Shown here piece by piece: positions 1-8,010 of a stretch of 64,000 nt of DNA. The DNA is taken from the NCBI GenBank assembly GCA_020831625.1, contig JAFIGD010000008.1:62001-126000 (forward strand). The letters run 5' to 3'. A program made the position numbers and the translations under genes. The DNA comes from Verrucomicrobiota bacterium (GTDB lineage Bacteria; Verrucomicrobiota; Kiritimatiellia; SS1-B-03-39; UBA6053). The notes below the pieces were generated by a model. That model worked only from the letters and a program-made list of their open reading frames with translations, was not told where the DNA came from and ran no database searches. The first letter of the stretch is position 1, and each line of letters opens with the position of its first letter.

Positions 1-249
1 CTGATGGACGAACCCTGTTCCGCGCTTGACCCCATCGCCACCAACAAGATCGAGGACATGATCGACGCGCTCAAAGGCGAATACACCATCCTCATCGTCA
101 CCCACAATATGCAGCAGGCGGCCCGCAGCAGCGACTACACCGCCTTCATGTATCTGGGGCGGCTGATCGAGTACGGACCCACCGACACCATTTTCCAAAA
201 CCCAAGACTGATTGAAACCCAGGATTACGTGACCGGCCGATTCGGCTGA
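1..249 (+). CDS. pstB: Phosphate ABC transporter ATP-binding protein PstB, C-terminal part
   Basis: This is the C-terminal end of the ATPase that drives high-affinity phosphate import through PstCA at the inner membrane. The window opens inside the Walker B motif: the first codons read [11 protein letters not shown], followed by the H-loop region [17 protein letters not shown], and the reading frame is open at base 1, so the start lies outside the window. The tail residues [25 protein letters not shown] are typical of PstB. phoU lies about 0.8 kb downstream in the same direction, as in many pst loci, although a lipoprotein gene is inserted between them. Identification is firm; only the N-terminus is missing. 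Confidence 0.95.
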   Translation: MMDEPCSALDPIATNKIEDMIDALKGEYTILIVTHNMQQAARSSDYTAFMYLGRLIEYGPTDTIFQNPRLIETQDYVTGRFG

Positions 250-306
250 TCCGCCCAAGCAAAAACCACATGTCAACCAACATGGCATAACAACATGGAG
301 AGACGA

Positions 307-810
307 ATGAAAAAACATATGAAAGAAACCATCGCGATCTTGTTCGCCGCCGCGGCTCTTGCGAGTTGCGCGACCGCCGACGCCGGCAAAACCGCCGCTT
401 CCTCGGCGGTTGAAGCGCAGGCTCCCTACGCCAAACCCGGCTTCTACACCAACCTCGACAGTGACGGACGCCTGTGGGTGTTCCCTGAAGATCATGAGGA
501 TTACAAAACCTACCAGGAAAAAGGCAAGCCTGTCCGTCAGGTGCGCCGTATCGCCGCCGGTCCGCAGGGACAGACGCTGATCTCCTCTGAGGCCGAGCAT
601 CTGGAAGCCTACATCGCTGCCAAGCCCGGATTCTACACCCGCGTCATTGACGGACGTCTGTGGGTGTTCCCCGAAGGTCACGCCGATCACAAAGCCTACC
701 TCGAAAACGGTCTGCCTGTGCGTCAGGTCCGCCGCATCGCCGCCGGCCCGCTCGGAATGACCGTCATTTCCACCGAAGTCGAGCACATCGACGCCTACCT
801 GGCCGAGTAA
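307..810 (+). CDS. Lipoprotein with two tandem ~61-residue repeats
   Basis: Function unknown. The protein (about 167 residues) begins with a lipoprotein signal peptide ending in a lipobox LASC, so it is probably anchored in a membrane after export. The rest is two copies of one module, each beginning KPGFYT, then DGRLWVFPE, then PVRQVRRIAAGP, and ending near an EH..AY motif; the copies are similar in protein but clearly diverged in DNA, so the duplication is not recent. I chose the ATG at 307 rather than 295 because a GGAGAG ribosome site lies five bases before it. It sits between pstB and phoU in the same direction, which suggests co-expression under phosphate limitation, but that is inference. 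Confidence 0.8.
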   Translation: MKKHMKETIAILFAAAALASCATADAGKTAASSAVEAQAPYAKPGFYTNLDSDGRLWVFPEDHEDYKTYQEKGKPVRQVRRIAAGPQGQTLISSEAEHLEAYIAAKPGFYTRVIDGRLWVFPEGHADHKAYLENGLPVRQVRRIAAGPLGMTVISTEVEHIDAYLAE

Positions 811-885
811 GTGTGAATGGGGTGGTGTTTTGATGCGGTGTTGTTGAACGCTTCACAACCGCATCACCTCACCACCTCTTCTTCC

Positions 886-951
886 TAATCTTAATCTTAA
901 TCGTAATCGTAATCGTAATCCCGATCCCGATATCAATCCCGATTTCGATGT
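886..951. repeat. Hexanucleotide microsatellite, about 11 units
   Basis: Eleven consecutive six-base units can be laid out without a gap: TAATCT twice, TAATCG three times, TAATCC, then CGATCC, CGATAT, CAATCC, CGATTT and CGATGT. The unit drifts gradually from TAATCN to CGATNN. It lies in the intergenic space in front of phoU and is directly followed by a seven-base repeat. Confidence 0.85.
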
Positions 952-1043
952 TCGAAGTTGAACGTTCAATGTTCGACGTTTGACGTTCGATTTTACCTCT
1001 TTCACTTCCCTGACCCCTCACCTCTGACCTCCGACCTCTATCA
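950..1043. repeat. Heptanucleotide microsatellites reaching the phoU start
   Basis: Six seven-base units of the form GTTNGAN (for example GTTCGAA, GTTGAAC, GTTCGAC) run from 950 to 991. After a short gap a second series, CCTGACC, CCTCACC, TCTGACC, TCCGACC, TCTATCA, runs from 1009 to the A of the phoU ATG. No Shine-Dalgarno sequence is visible between this repeat and phoU. Confidence 0.8.
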
Positions 1044-1696
1044 TGCTAAAACATTACGACCGCGAAGTAGACCTTCTGAAACAGCACCTCATGTCTCAGA
1101 CCAGCCGGATCCGCCACAACGCGGCCATCGTGCTGGGATTTGATTCCACACCGGGTGACTACATTGACGACTCGACCATCGACACCAATGAAGTGGAGAT
1201 CGAGGAGGAATGCCTGAAAATCATCGCCCTGCATCAGCCGGTGGCCGATGACCTGCGCTTTCTGACCACCATTATCAAAACCAACTACAACTTTGAGCGG
1301 ATGGGGGATTTGCTCGAAAACATTCACGACCTCAACCTGAAACCCGATCAGGTGGAATCCGACCTCGGCTGCGCCGACAGTGCCTACCGTAAATTCTTTA
1401 AAACCATTGAGGCCTCGGTGACCGACGCCGCGAAATCCCTGGAGAAGCGCGACGCGAATCTGGCCCGCGCGATTTGGAAAACCAACAAGGAAATCGACGT
1501 CACCACGTACGAGCTGATCGACCAGTTCCGCGCCCGCCTGATTCAGGCCGCCGGCACCCCGGCACTGCTCGACGGATTTCTCAGCATCCGCTACGCCAAG
1601 CGCATCGCCGACAACTCAGCCAACGTCGCCAAAGAAGTGCTCTATCTCGTTACCGGTGAAATCGTCCGCCACCGCAGCCGCGAATTTTTGAGCTGA
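1043..1696 (+). CDS. phoU: Phosphate signalling protein PhoU
   Basis: PhoU is the cytoplasmic accessory protein that couples the Pst transporter to the PhoR/PhoB phosphate response and restrains phosphate uptake. The 217-residue length fits the family (two three-helix bundles). The first bundle shows IDDSTIDTNEVEIEEECLKI and HQPVADDLRFL followed by NFERMGDL, the repeated PhoU helices with acidic metal-binding positions; a second, more diverged set follows around AKRIADNSANVAKE. The first residues MLKHYDREVDLLKQHL also match usual PhoU starts. It follows the pst genes but is separated from them by the repeat-bearing gap, and no ribosome binding site is visible, so translation may be weak or leaderless. 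Confidence 0.95.
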   Translation: MLKHYDREVDLLKQHLMSQTSRIRHNAAIVLGFDSTPGDYIDDSTIDTNEVEIEEECLKIIALHQPVADDLRFLTTIIKTNYNFERMGDLLENIHDLNLKPDQVESDLGCADSAYRKFFKTIEASVTDAAKSLEKRDANLARAIWKTNKEIDVTTYELIDQFRARLIQAAGTPALLDGFLSIRYAKRIADNSANVAKEVLYLVTGEIVRHRSREFLS

Positions 1697-2008
1697 ATAC
1701 CTCATTGACGATAAACCGTAACTTTTTCATACCCAAGGGTTCAAAATGAAAACCTGCTTGCAGAAATGATAAGCATGATAAGGGGTATAAACTGAAGAAA
1801 ATAGAACAGTATATACAAAAACGGTGTTATACCTTATCAATAATAAAGAGTACCCGATTTGCCTCAAAGCATCCGTGGTCTTTTATCCGTGGTCTTTTTC
1901 CATCTCTGCCTCAAAGATACGTGTCCACCTGGCCGCAGTTCTACGCACAGCGTTGAAGGCAGGTCAGCTTCCATCAGTGGCTTGTTTTCTTTTCCAACCC
2001 AACCCCGA
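1697..2008. other. Intergenic region with an inverted repeat and an ATCCGTGG repeat
   Basis: No gene is seen between phoU and the 3' end of typA. Two arms, GATAAGGGGTATAA at 1777-1790 and TTATACCTTATC at 1827-1838, are inverted copies with a 2-base bulge and could form a stem with a 36-base AT-rich loop. At 1871-1898 the unit ATCCGTGGTCTTTT occurs twice in tandem; ATCCGTGG is also the reverse complement of the CCACGGAT unit found near 60.67 kb. Confidence 0.6.
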
Positions 2009-3835
2009 TCAATCCTCCGCGCTGGCTTTGCGGGCGCGTTTGCGCTGGTTGGGATCGAGGATCTTTTTGCGGATGCGGATGTTTTTGGGGGTGGCCTCGA
2101 CGAATTCGTCGTCGGAAATGAATTCGATGGCTTTTTCCAGGTTAAGCAGAATCGGGGGCTCAAGCATGATGGCTTTGTCGGTGCCGGAGGCGCGCACGTT
2201 GGTGAGCTGTTTGTTGCGGCAGGGGTTGACGGGCAGGTCGCCGGGGCGGCTGCTTTCGCCGAGAACCATGCCGACATAGACTTCCTCCACGGGGCCGATG
2301 AAGAGCTTGCCGCGCTCCTGAATGGTGTCGAGCGCGTAGGCGGTGGAGGTTCCCTGGTCGCTGCAGACGAGCGCGCCGGTGTTGCGGGAGGGAATGGCTC
2401 CGGCCATGGGACCGTAGTGCTTGAACATGTGGCTCATGACCCCTTCGCCGCTGGTGAGGTTGGTCAGATAGCTGTCGAAACCGATCAGTCCGCGGGTGGG
2501 CATGACGATCTGCAGCAGCACCCGGGTGCTGTGGTGTTCGTGCTCCATGTGGGTGATCTCGCCGCGGCGGGCGGCCACGGCCTGCATGACGTCGCCGAGT
2601 TTCTCGCCGGGAATGTCCATCCAGACGTCTTCAAAGGGTTCGTGCTTTTTGCCGTCCTCGCCGATGGTCACAATCACTTCGGGACGGGAGACCAGCATTT
2701 CGTAGCCCTCGCGGCGCATGGTTTCCATGAGCACCGCGATTTGCAGTTCGCCGCGGGCCTGGACGAGGAAGGTGTTGCCGGAGGTTTCCTGCACGGAAAG
2801 CGAGACGTTGGTGTAGGTCTCTCGGATGAGGCGGTCGCGCAGATGGCGGGAGGTGAGGTATTTGCCTTCGGTGCCCGCAAAGGGGCCGTCGTTCACGCAG
2901 AACTGCATCTGCAGGGTGGGGGGATCGATGGCCATGAAGGGCAGGGCCTCCTGCTTGTCGTTTTCGCAGAGCGTTTCGCCGATGTACACATCCTCGAAAC
3001 CGGCCACGCCGACAATGTCCCCGGCGCTGGCGGATTCGATTTCAACCATGCCCATGCCGCTGAAGCCGTAGAGTTTCATGACCTTGCCGGTCTGGGGCGC
3101 GTCCTCGTGGGGCAGACGGCGGATGTTTTGTCCGAGCGCGATTTTGCCTTCGCGGATGCAGCCGATGGCGATGCGGCCGACGTAGGAGTTCCAGTCGAGG
3201 TTGCTGACGAGCATGCGGTAGGGCGAGTCCGCGTCGGCATTGGGGGGCGGCACTTCGGAGACAATGGTGTCGAAGAGCGGCGCCAGGGTGTCGGGCGCGT
3301 CTTTGGGATCGCGGACGACATAGCCGTTGAGGGCGCTGCCGTAGAGGAAGGTGGCGTTGAACTGTTCCTCGGTGGCCTCCAGCTCCATGAGCAGCTCCAG
3401 CACCATGTCGTGGACCTTGGCGGGATTGGCGGTGTCGCGGTCGATTTTGTTGACCACCACGATGAGGTGCAGGTGTTGTTCGAGGGCCTTGCGGAGCACA
3501 AATCGGGTCTGGGCCTGGGGGCCGTCGGTGGCGTCCACCAACAGAATCACCCCGTCGACCATTTTCAGAATCCGCTCGACTTCGCCGCCGAAGTCCGCGT
3601 GTCCGGGGGTGTCGACGATGTTGATGATGGTGTCCTTCCATTTCACCGAGGCGTTCTTGGAACGGATGGTGATGCCTTTTTCGCGTTCCAGGTCCATGGA
3701 GTCCATGGCGCGTTCGGCCACGGCCTGGTTGGTGCGGAAGGCACCGCCCTGACGGAGCATGCCGTCAACGAGGGTGGTTTTGCCATGGTCGACGTGGGCG
3801 ATAATGCCGATATTACGGATGGGGGGACGGGACAC
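2009..3835 (-). CDS. typA: Ribosome-associated GTPase TypA/BipA
   Basis: TypA/BipA is a translational GTPase of the EF-G family that binds the 70S ribosome and is needed for ribosome assembly and stress adaptation. All five G motifs can be read: G1 AHVDHGKTT, G2 around EREKGITI, G3 DTPGHADFGGEV, G4 NKIDR and G5 near YGSALNG. The EF-G-like domain III, V and the TypA-specific C-terminal region with GLIGFDSYLTNLT and SSRPGDLPVNPCRNKQLTN follow. I take the GTG at 3835 as start (608 residues) because GGAG lies eight bases upstream and the residues after it, SRPPIRNIGIIAHVD, match family N-termini; an ATG 39 bases further upstream has no support. The encoded length is normal for TypA. Confidence 0.96.
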   Translation of the reverse strand: MSRPPIRNIGIIAHVDHGKTTLVDGMLRQGGAFRTNQAVAERAMDSMDLEREKGITIRSKNASVKWKDTIINIVDTPGHADFGGEVERILKMVDGVILLVDATDGPQAQTRFVLRKALEQHLHLIVVVNKIDRDTANPAKVHDMVLELLMELEATEEQFNATFLYGSALNGYVVRDPKDAPDTLAPLFDTIVSEVPPPNADADSPYRMLVSNLDWNSYVGRIAIGCIREGKIALGQNIRRLPHEDAPQTGKVMKLYGFSGMGMVEIESASAGDIVGVAGFEDVYIGETLCENDKQEALPFMAIDPPTLQMQFCVNDGPFAGTEGKYLTSRHLRDRLIRETYTNVSLSVQETSGNTFLVQARGELQIAVLMETMRREGYEMLVSRPEVIVTIGEDGKKHEPFEDVWMDIPGEKLGDVMQAVAARRGEITHMEHEHHSTRVLLQIVMPTRGLIGFDSYLTNLTSGEGVMSHMFKHYGPMAGAIPSRNTGALVCSDQGTSTAYALDTIQERGKLFIGPVEEVYVGMVLGESSRPGDLPVNPCRNKQLTNVRASGTDKAIMLEPPILLNLEKAIEFISDDEFVEATPKNIRIRKKILDPNQRKRARKASAED

Positions 3836-3967
3836 GGGAAATTCTCCAGGAGGGTTGCAGAGTGGGGTTTGCAAGAGGCTTGCAGGGTTGATGCGGGGAC
3901 GCGCTTATGGGATAGGCGCGCAAAGGTTGCCTGCCTCTATGGGAGAATTTTAAAAATACAATGGAAA

Positions 3968-4255
3968 TCAGTCTTTGCGGAAACTTTTTGGACCCTGATT
4001 TCCGGCGACGCGGTGGTAGGTGCCCGTAAGTTTGTCGCGCTCGTATTTGGTGAACCCGGCTTTTTCGACGTTCGTGTTGTCGAGGAGTTTCTTTTCTTTG
4101 CCGGTTGTGTGTTTGATTCCGAGGTTCGGGGGCAGGATCACCCGCCGGACCGGTTCGCCGGTTTCGGGATGCGCGGTGAGCGCCGCGTCGCGCATGGACT
4201 GGTGCAACTCAAAGATCTCCCCGGTGGCCAGGGTTTCATAGACGTAAATGGGCAT
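3968..4255 (-). CDS. FmdB-like small protein lacking the zinc-ribbon cysteines
   Basis: The N-terminus MPIYVYETLATGEIFELHQS has the layout of the FmdB/CxxC zinc-ribbon family, which normally reads MPIYEYxCxxCGxxFE, but both cysteine pairs are absent here. The rest (about 95 residues) is charged, with HPETGEPVRRVILPPN in the position where family members carry the second CxxC. The ATG at 4255 is preceded by GGGAG with a five-base spacer, which decides the start over an in-frame ATG 60 bases upstream. It stands alone, downstream of nothing obvious and in the same direction as typA. Function is unknown; FmdB proteins have been linked to regulation of amidase and porin genes, but the metal-free form here makes transfer of that idea unsafe. 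Confidence 0.7.
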   Translation of the reverse strand: MPIYVYETLATGEIFELHQSMRDAALTAHPETGEPVRRVILPPNLGIKHTTGKEKKLLDNTNVEKAGFTKYERDKLTGTYHRVAGNQGPKSFRKD

Positions 4256-4630
4256 AGGAACTCCCTTAAACCAGTTTATGTCCTCGGCCAATTCTAAATA
4301 AACAGAAGGCCCCACATTTTTTTGACAGGATTACAGGATGAACCGGATCATGGGATTAAACATGAGGCGTGTCCCCAAAAAAACAAAGGATTTCCCCCGC
4401 ATTCCCCCTCGCGTTCCGCGTGGCAAGCTGCCTCAAAGCCTTCGTTTTCTTCCTTTCCTTCTGTAAATAAACTCGGCGGATTGGGAAGGGAGGAATGATT
4501 CAGTGTCAACTCATTTGGATCGAAGTGGAGCCAATCAGCCAGGCCGTAAAATTTATTCATTTTTATCTATTCAGATACGGTATGTCCGATTAAGAGTGCG
4601 GCATTCTTTCACACCGCTGGAGATTTTACG
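4256..4630. other. Intergenic region with AGGAT-type repeats
   Basis: No gene is supported. At 4323-4356 the unit (N)AGGAT/CGGAT recurs with a spacing of about 8-10 bases (ACAGGAT, ACAGGAT, ACCGGAT, GGGAT), resembling the low-complexity AGGAT repeats seen in several environmental bacteria. The 270 bases before the permease gene presumably hold its promoter; I looked for a purine riboswitch and did not find one. Confidence 0.45.
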
Positions 4631-5866
4631 ATGTCCTTACCGATTGCACCTGTTGAGCTTACGCCGCAACGCCGCCTGATATTGGGGGTTCAGTTTTTGT
4701 TTGTGGCCTTTGGCGCCACGGTGCTGGTGCCTTTGTTGGTCGGGATTGATCCGGCGGTGGCGCTGTGCACGGCGGGGGTGGGGACGCTGATTTTTCATGT
4801 GATTACCGGGGGCAAAGTTCCGGTGTTTCTGGGCAGCAGCTTTGCGTTTATCGCGCCGATCATCGCCGCGACTGAGCGGTACGGGCTCCCGGGAACGCTT
4901 AGCGGATTGATGGCGGTCGGTCTGGTGTATGCGCTGGTCTCTCAACTGATCCGCTGGCAGGGACCGCAGATCATCGCCCGGGTGTTTCCCTCGGTGGTCG
5001 TGGGGCCGGTGATCATGGTGATCGGGCTCTCGCTGGCCCCGGTCGCGGTGGACATGGCTTCGGATCACTGGCTGCTGGCGGTGATTGTGCTCGCGGCGGC
5101 GATTGTGACCGTGGTGTTTGCGAAGGGCATGCTCAAACTGATTCCGATTCTGGTGGGACTGGTTGTGGGGTATGCGGCCGCGCTGCTGCTGAAGCAGGTG
5201 GATACGGGCCCTATCCAGGAGGCGGCCTGGCTCGCGCTCCCGGGCTTCACCATGCCCCGCTTTCATCCGGAGGCGATTTTTTATCTGTTGCCGGTGGCGA
5301 TCGCCCCGATGATCGAACACGTGGGCGACATGTACGCCATCGGCGGGGTGGCGCACAAGAATTTCGTGGAGGAGCCGGGCCTGCATAAAACCCTTTTGGG
5401 CGACGGGATTGCCACCATGGTCGCCGGAATGCTGGGCGGTCCGCCCAACACGACCTATTCGGAAGTCACGGGGGCGATTTCGCTGACCAAGGTGGTGGAT
5501 CCGAGGGTCCTGCGGATTTCGGCGGTGACCGCAATTCTGTTCTCGTTTATCGGCAAAATCTCCGGAGCCCTGCGCACCATTCCGGTCGCGGTTCTGGGCG
5601 GGATTATGCTCTTGCTGTTCGGAATGATCGCCTGTGTGGGCATCAAAATCCTGGTGGATTCAAAAACGAATCTCAATCAGACCCGCAATCAGGTGATTGT
5701 GTCCCTTGTGCTGGCGGTGGGGATCGGCGGCGCGACGGTGTCCCTGGGTCAGTTCACGCTGGCGGGGATTGGTCTGGCCTCGGCAGTAGGCGTGCTGCTG
5801 CATTTGATTTTGCCGGGACATTCCGGGGGCGTAGAGGCCTCGGATGAGGATGATATTGTGATTTGA
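4631..5866 (+). CDS. Uracil/xanthine permease, NCS2 family (UraA-like)
   Basis: An inner-membrane nucleobase:proton symporter of the nucleobase-ascorbate transporter (NCS2) family. The 411-residue protein is almost entirely hydrophobic with about 14 predicted membrane segments. Family landmarks include LGVQFLFVAFGATVLVPLL at the N-terminus, GSSFAFIAP in the broken helix TM3, MIEHVGDMYAIGGV in TM8 (the Glu and His expected to contact the base), and GGPPNTTYSEVTGAISLTKV in TM10. The sequence favours uracil over xanthine because TM8 has the UraA-like EH.GD arrangement, but I cannot settle the substrate. It is the first of three co-directional genes for base uptake (this, a Tsx-like outer-membrane channel, and an AzgA-type permease). 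Confidence 0.9.
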   Translation: MSLPIAPVELTPQRRLILGVQFLFVAFGATVLVPLLVGIDPAVALCTAGVGTLIFHVITGGKVPVFLGSSFAFIAPIIAATERYGLPGTLSGLMAVGLVYALVSQLIRWQGPQIIARVFPSVVVGPVIMVIGLSLAPVAVDMASDHWLLAVIVLAAAIVTVVFAKGMLKLIPILVGLVVGYAAALLLKQVDTGPIQEAAWLALPGFTMPRFHPEAIFYLLPVAIAPMIEHVGDMYAIGGVAHKNFVEEPGLHKTLLGDGIATMVAGMLGGPPNTTYSEVTGAISLTKVVDPRVLRISAVTAILFSFIGKISGALRTIPVAVLGGIMLLLFGMIACVGIKILVDSKTNLNQTRNQVIVSLVLAVGIGGATVSLGQFTLAGIGLASAVGVLLHLILPGHSGGVEASDEDDIVI

Positions 5867-5954
5867 GGACGGCTGAGGCGCGTCCGGGCGATCCGGCGGC
5901 GTTTGAGATGTTCTCGTGTTTCCCTGAACCTAAACCGATAGAAATATACCTGAT

Positions 5955-6662
5955 ATGAAAAAAAGTCATGTTCTCCTGCTTTCGATTTTGACGATGTCCA
6001 TCCTGACCGCTCAGGAAATTCAGTTGCATTATGATTTCGGCTCGGACCGGGAGCATTTCACCTCCACGATTGAGATGTTCAAGCCCGACGCCTACGGCAG
6101 CACCTTTTTCTTTGTGGATTTCAATTATGATGTCGATGACGTGAAAGGCATCAGCGAAACCTATTTCGAAATCGCGCGGGTGTTCAGTCTGCCCGAGACG
6201 CGCCCCTTCGGTCTGCAACTCGAATACAACGGCGGGCACGGCCGGTACCGTTCGCCGGAAGCCGAAAACGCCTACGGAATCAACGACGCCTGGCTGGCGG
6301 GCATTGACTACTCTGTGAACGCGCAGGATTATTCCCGCGGTCTGAGTTTCAAAGTGCTGTACAAAAACATCCGCGAAAAGCATGACGACAGCTATCAACT
6401 GACCTTTGTGTGGTACTGGCATCTGCTCGACGGCAAGGTGACCTTCCGCGGCTTTGCGGATTTCTGGCGCGAGGACATCGATTTCACCTTCGACGGCGAA
6501 ACCGACACCAAACATGTGTTTCTCACCGAGCCGCAGTTGATGTACAATGTCACAGAACAGTTCTCGGTTGGCACCGAAATTGAAATCGGTCACAATTTTG
6601 CTGGCAATCCCGACAAAGGCTGGCAGGTGAATCCCACTCTGTTTGTGAAATACAGCTTCTAA
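5955..6662 (+). CDS. Outer-membrane nucleoside channel-like protein (Tsx/DUF5020 type)
   Basis: A 235-residue protein with a cleavable signal peptide (residues 1-19, ending LTAQ) and a sequence dominated by alternating hydrophobic strands ending in an aromatic residue (FVKYSF), as in outer-membrane beta-barrels. The pattern FFFVDFNYD, ISETYFEIARVFSL, LQLEYNGGHGR and YQLTFVWYWHLLDGKVTFRGFADFW matches what I know of Tsx-like nucleoside channels (DUF5020). It begins 88 bases after the first permease and ends 9 bases before the second one. That placement between two nucleobase permeases strongly suggests that it brings nucleosides or bases across the outer membrane for them. Family call from memory; the substrate is inferred from context. 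Confidence 0.75.
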   Translation: MKKSHVLLLSILTMSILTAQEIQLHYDFGSDREHFTSTIEMFKPDAYGSTFFFVDFNYDVDDVKGISETYFEIARVFSLPETRPFGLQLEYNGGHGRYRSPEAENAYGINDAWLAGIDYSVNAQDYSRGLSFKVLYKNIREKHDDSYQLTFVWYWHLLDGKVTFRGFADFWREDIDFTFDGETDTKHVFLTEPQLMYNVTEQFSVGTEIEIGHNFAGNPDKGWQVNPTLFVKYSF

Positions 6663-6671
6663 GGATTCATT

Positions 6672-7964
6672 ATGCTCGCCTCCTATTTTCAACTGAAGGA
6701 AAAGGGCACCACCGTCCGCACGGAAGTGCTGGCCGGGATCACCACCTTCATGACCATGGCCTATATTCTGGCCGTGAACCCGTCGATTCTCGCCGCAGCG
6801 GGCATGGACCAGCCGGCGCTGTTCACCGCGACCGCGGTTTCGGCGGCGGTGGCCACCCTGGTGATGGCGTTTTTGGCGAAACTGCCGTTCGCCCTGGCTC
6901 CGGGCATGGGACTGAACGCATTTTTCGCGTTCGGCGTGGTGCTCGGCATGGGCCACTCCTGGCAGTTCGCGCTCACGGCGGTGTTTCTGGAGGGCATTCT
7001 CTTCCTGATCCTCACCGCCCTGAACATCCGGGAGGCGATCCTCAATGCCATTCCGATGGCGATGAAACATGCGATCTCCGCCGGGATTGGTTTGTTTATC
7101 GCCTTCATCGGCATGAAAAACGCGGGGCTGATCTCCGGCTATGAACCGACATTGGTGACGCTGGGGGATGTGAAATCCGCTCCGGTGATTCTGATGATGG
7201 CGGGGGTGCTGGTGACCGGCGTGCTGCTGGTGCTGCGGGTGAAAGGCGCGCTGCTCATCGGCATGTTCGCGGTGACGCTCGCGGGCATTCCGTTCGGGGT
7301 CACGCAGGTGCCGGACGGAAATCTGGTCACCCTGCCGCCGTCGCTGGAGCCGATCTTCTGGCAGTTCGAATTCTCGAAGATTTTTACGCTGGAAATGGTG
7401 GTGGTGCTGTTCACGTTTCTGTTTGTGGACATGTTCGACACCGTCGGCACTCTGGTGGGTGTGAGCGATAAAGCGGGCATGCTGGACGAGCAGGGGCGCA
7501 TCCCCAACGCCAAGCAGGCCTTCTTCGCGGACGCGGTCGGCACCACCGTCGGCGCGGCGCTGGGCACCAGCACGGTGACGGTGTATATCGAGAGCGCCTC
7601 CGGGGTGACCGAAGGCGGCAAGACCGGACTGACCGCGTTCACGACCGCGATGCTGTTTCTGCTGGCCCTGTTCTTCGCCCCGATTTTCATCATGGTTCCG
7701 GCGGCGGCCACCGCCCCGGCGCTGGTGATTGTGGGCGTGTTCATGATGTCGCCGCTGCGCAAGGTCGATTTTGACGACATGCTCAGCGCGATTCCGGCGT
7801 TCGTGACCCTGATCATGATGCCGCTGACCTTCAGCATTGCCGACGGCATCATTTTCGGATTGCTGACGCATGTGATTCTGCATCTGGCCACCGGAAAAAT
7901 CAAAGCCCTCAGTCCGTTCACTATCGGACTGGCCGCGCTGTTCGTGCTGAAACTGGCGATGTGA
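6672..7964 (+). CDS. Guanine/hypoxanthine/adenine permease (AzgA-like NCS2)
   Basis: An inner-membrane purine:proton symporter of the AzgA-like branch (relatives PbuG, GhxP, AdeP). The N-terminus carries the usual soluble start followed by [19 protein letters not shown] and LAVNPSIL, then [16 protein letters not shown] (broken TM3), [35 protein letters not shown] with the substrate-contacting Asp/Thr region of TM8, and [25 protein letters not shown] in TM10. The length of 430 residues is normal. It starts 9 bases after the Tsx-like channel and is probably in one transcript with it. Which purine it carries cannot be read from the sequence. Confidence 0.92.
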   Translation: MLASYFQLKEKGTTVRTEVLAGITTFMTMAYILAVNPSILAAAGMDQPALFTATAVSAAVATLVMAFLAKLPFALAPGMGLNAFFAFGVVLGMGHSWQFALTAVFLEGILFLILTALNIREAILNAIPMAMKHAISAGIGLFIAFIGMKNAGLISGYEPTLVTLGDVKSAPVILMMAGVLVTGVLLVLRVKGALLIGMFAVTLAGIPFGVTQVPDGNLVTLPPSLEPIFWQFEFSKIFTLEMVVVLFTFLFVDMFDTVGTLVGVSDKAGMLDEQGRIPNAKQAFFADAVGTTVGAALGTSTVTVYIESASGVTEGGKTGLTAFTTAMLFLLALFFAPIFIMVPAAATAPALVIVGVFMMSPLRKVDFDDMLSAIPAFVTLIMMPLTFSIADGIIFGLLTHVILHLATGKIKALSPFTIGLAALFVLKLAM

Positions 7965-7973
7965 CCGACGGCG

Positions 7974-8001
7974 CCGCCCGGGAGGCCGCAGTCCCGGGCG
8001 G
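7974..8001. terminator. GC-rich hairpin between convergent genes
   Basis: A 10-bp perfect stem CCGCCCGGGA / TCCCGGGCGG with an 8-base loop lies between the converging permease and pyrophosphatase genes. No U-tract follows on either strand, so it may stall or stabilise both transcripts rather than act as a classical intrinsic terminator. Confidence 0.6.
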
Positions 8002-8010
8002 ACCGCGCCG

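Noticed and set aside
1859-4297. An 812-codon plus-strand frame through typA and the FmdB-like gene
   Set aside because: It is antisense to two well-identified genes; long open frames opposite genes are common at this base composition, and its product is a Gly/Val/His-rich string without a domain.
4316-4630. Purine or preQ1 riboswitch before the first permease
   Set aside because: No conserved riboswitch core could be laid out; only AGGAT-type repeats were visible.
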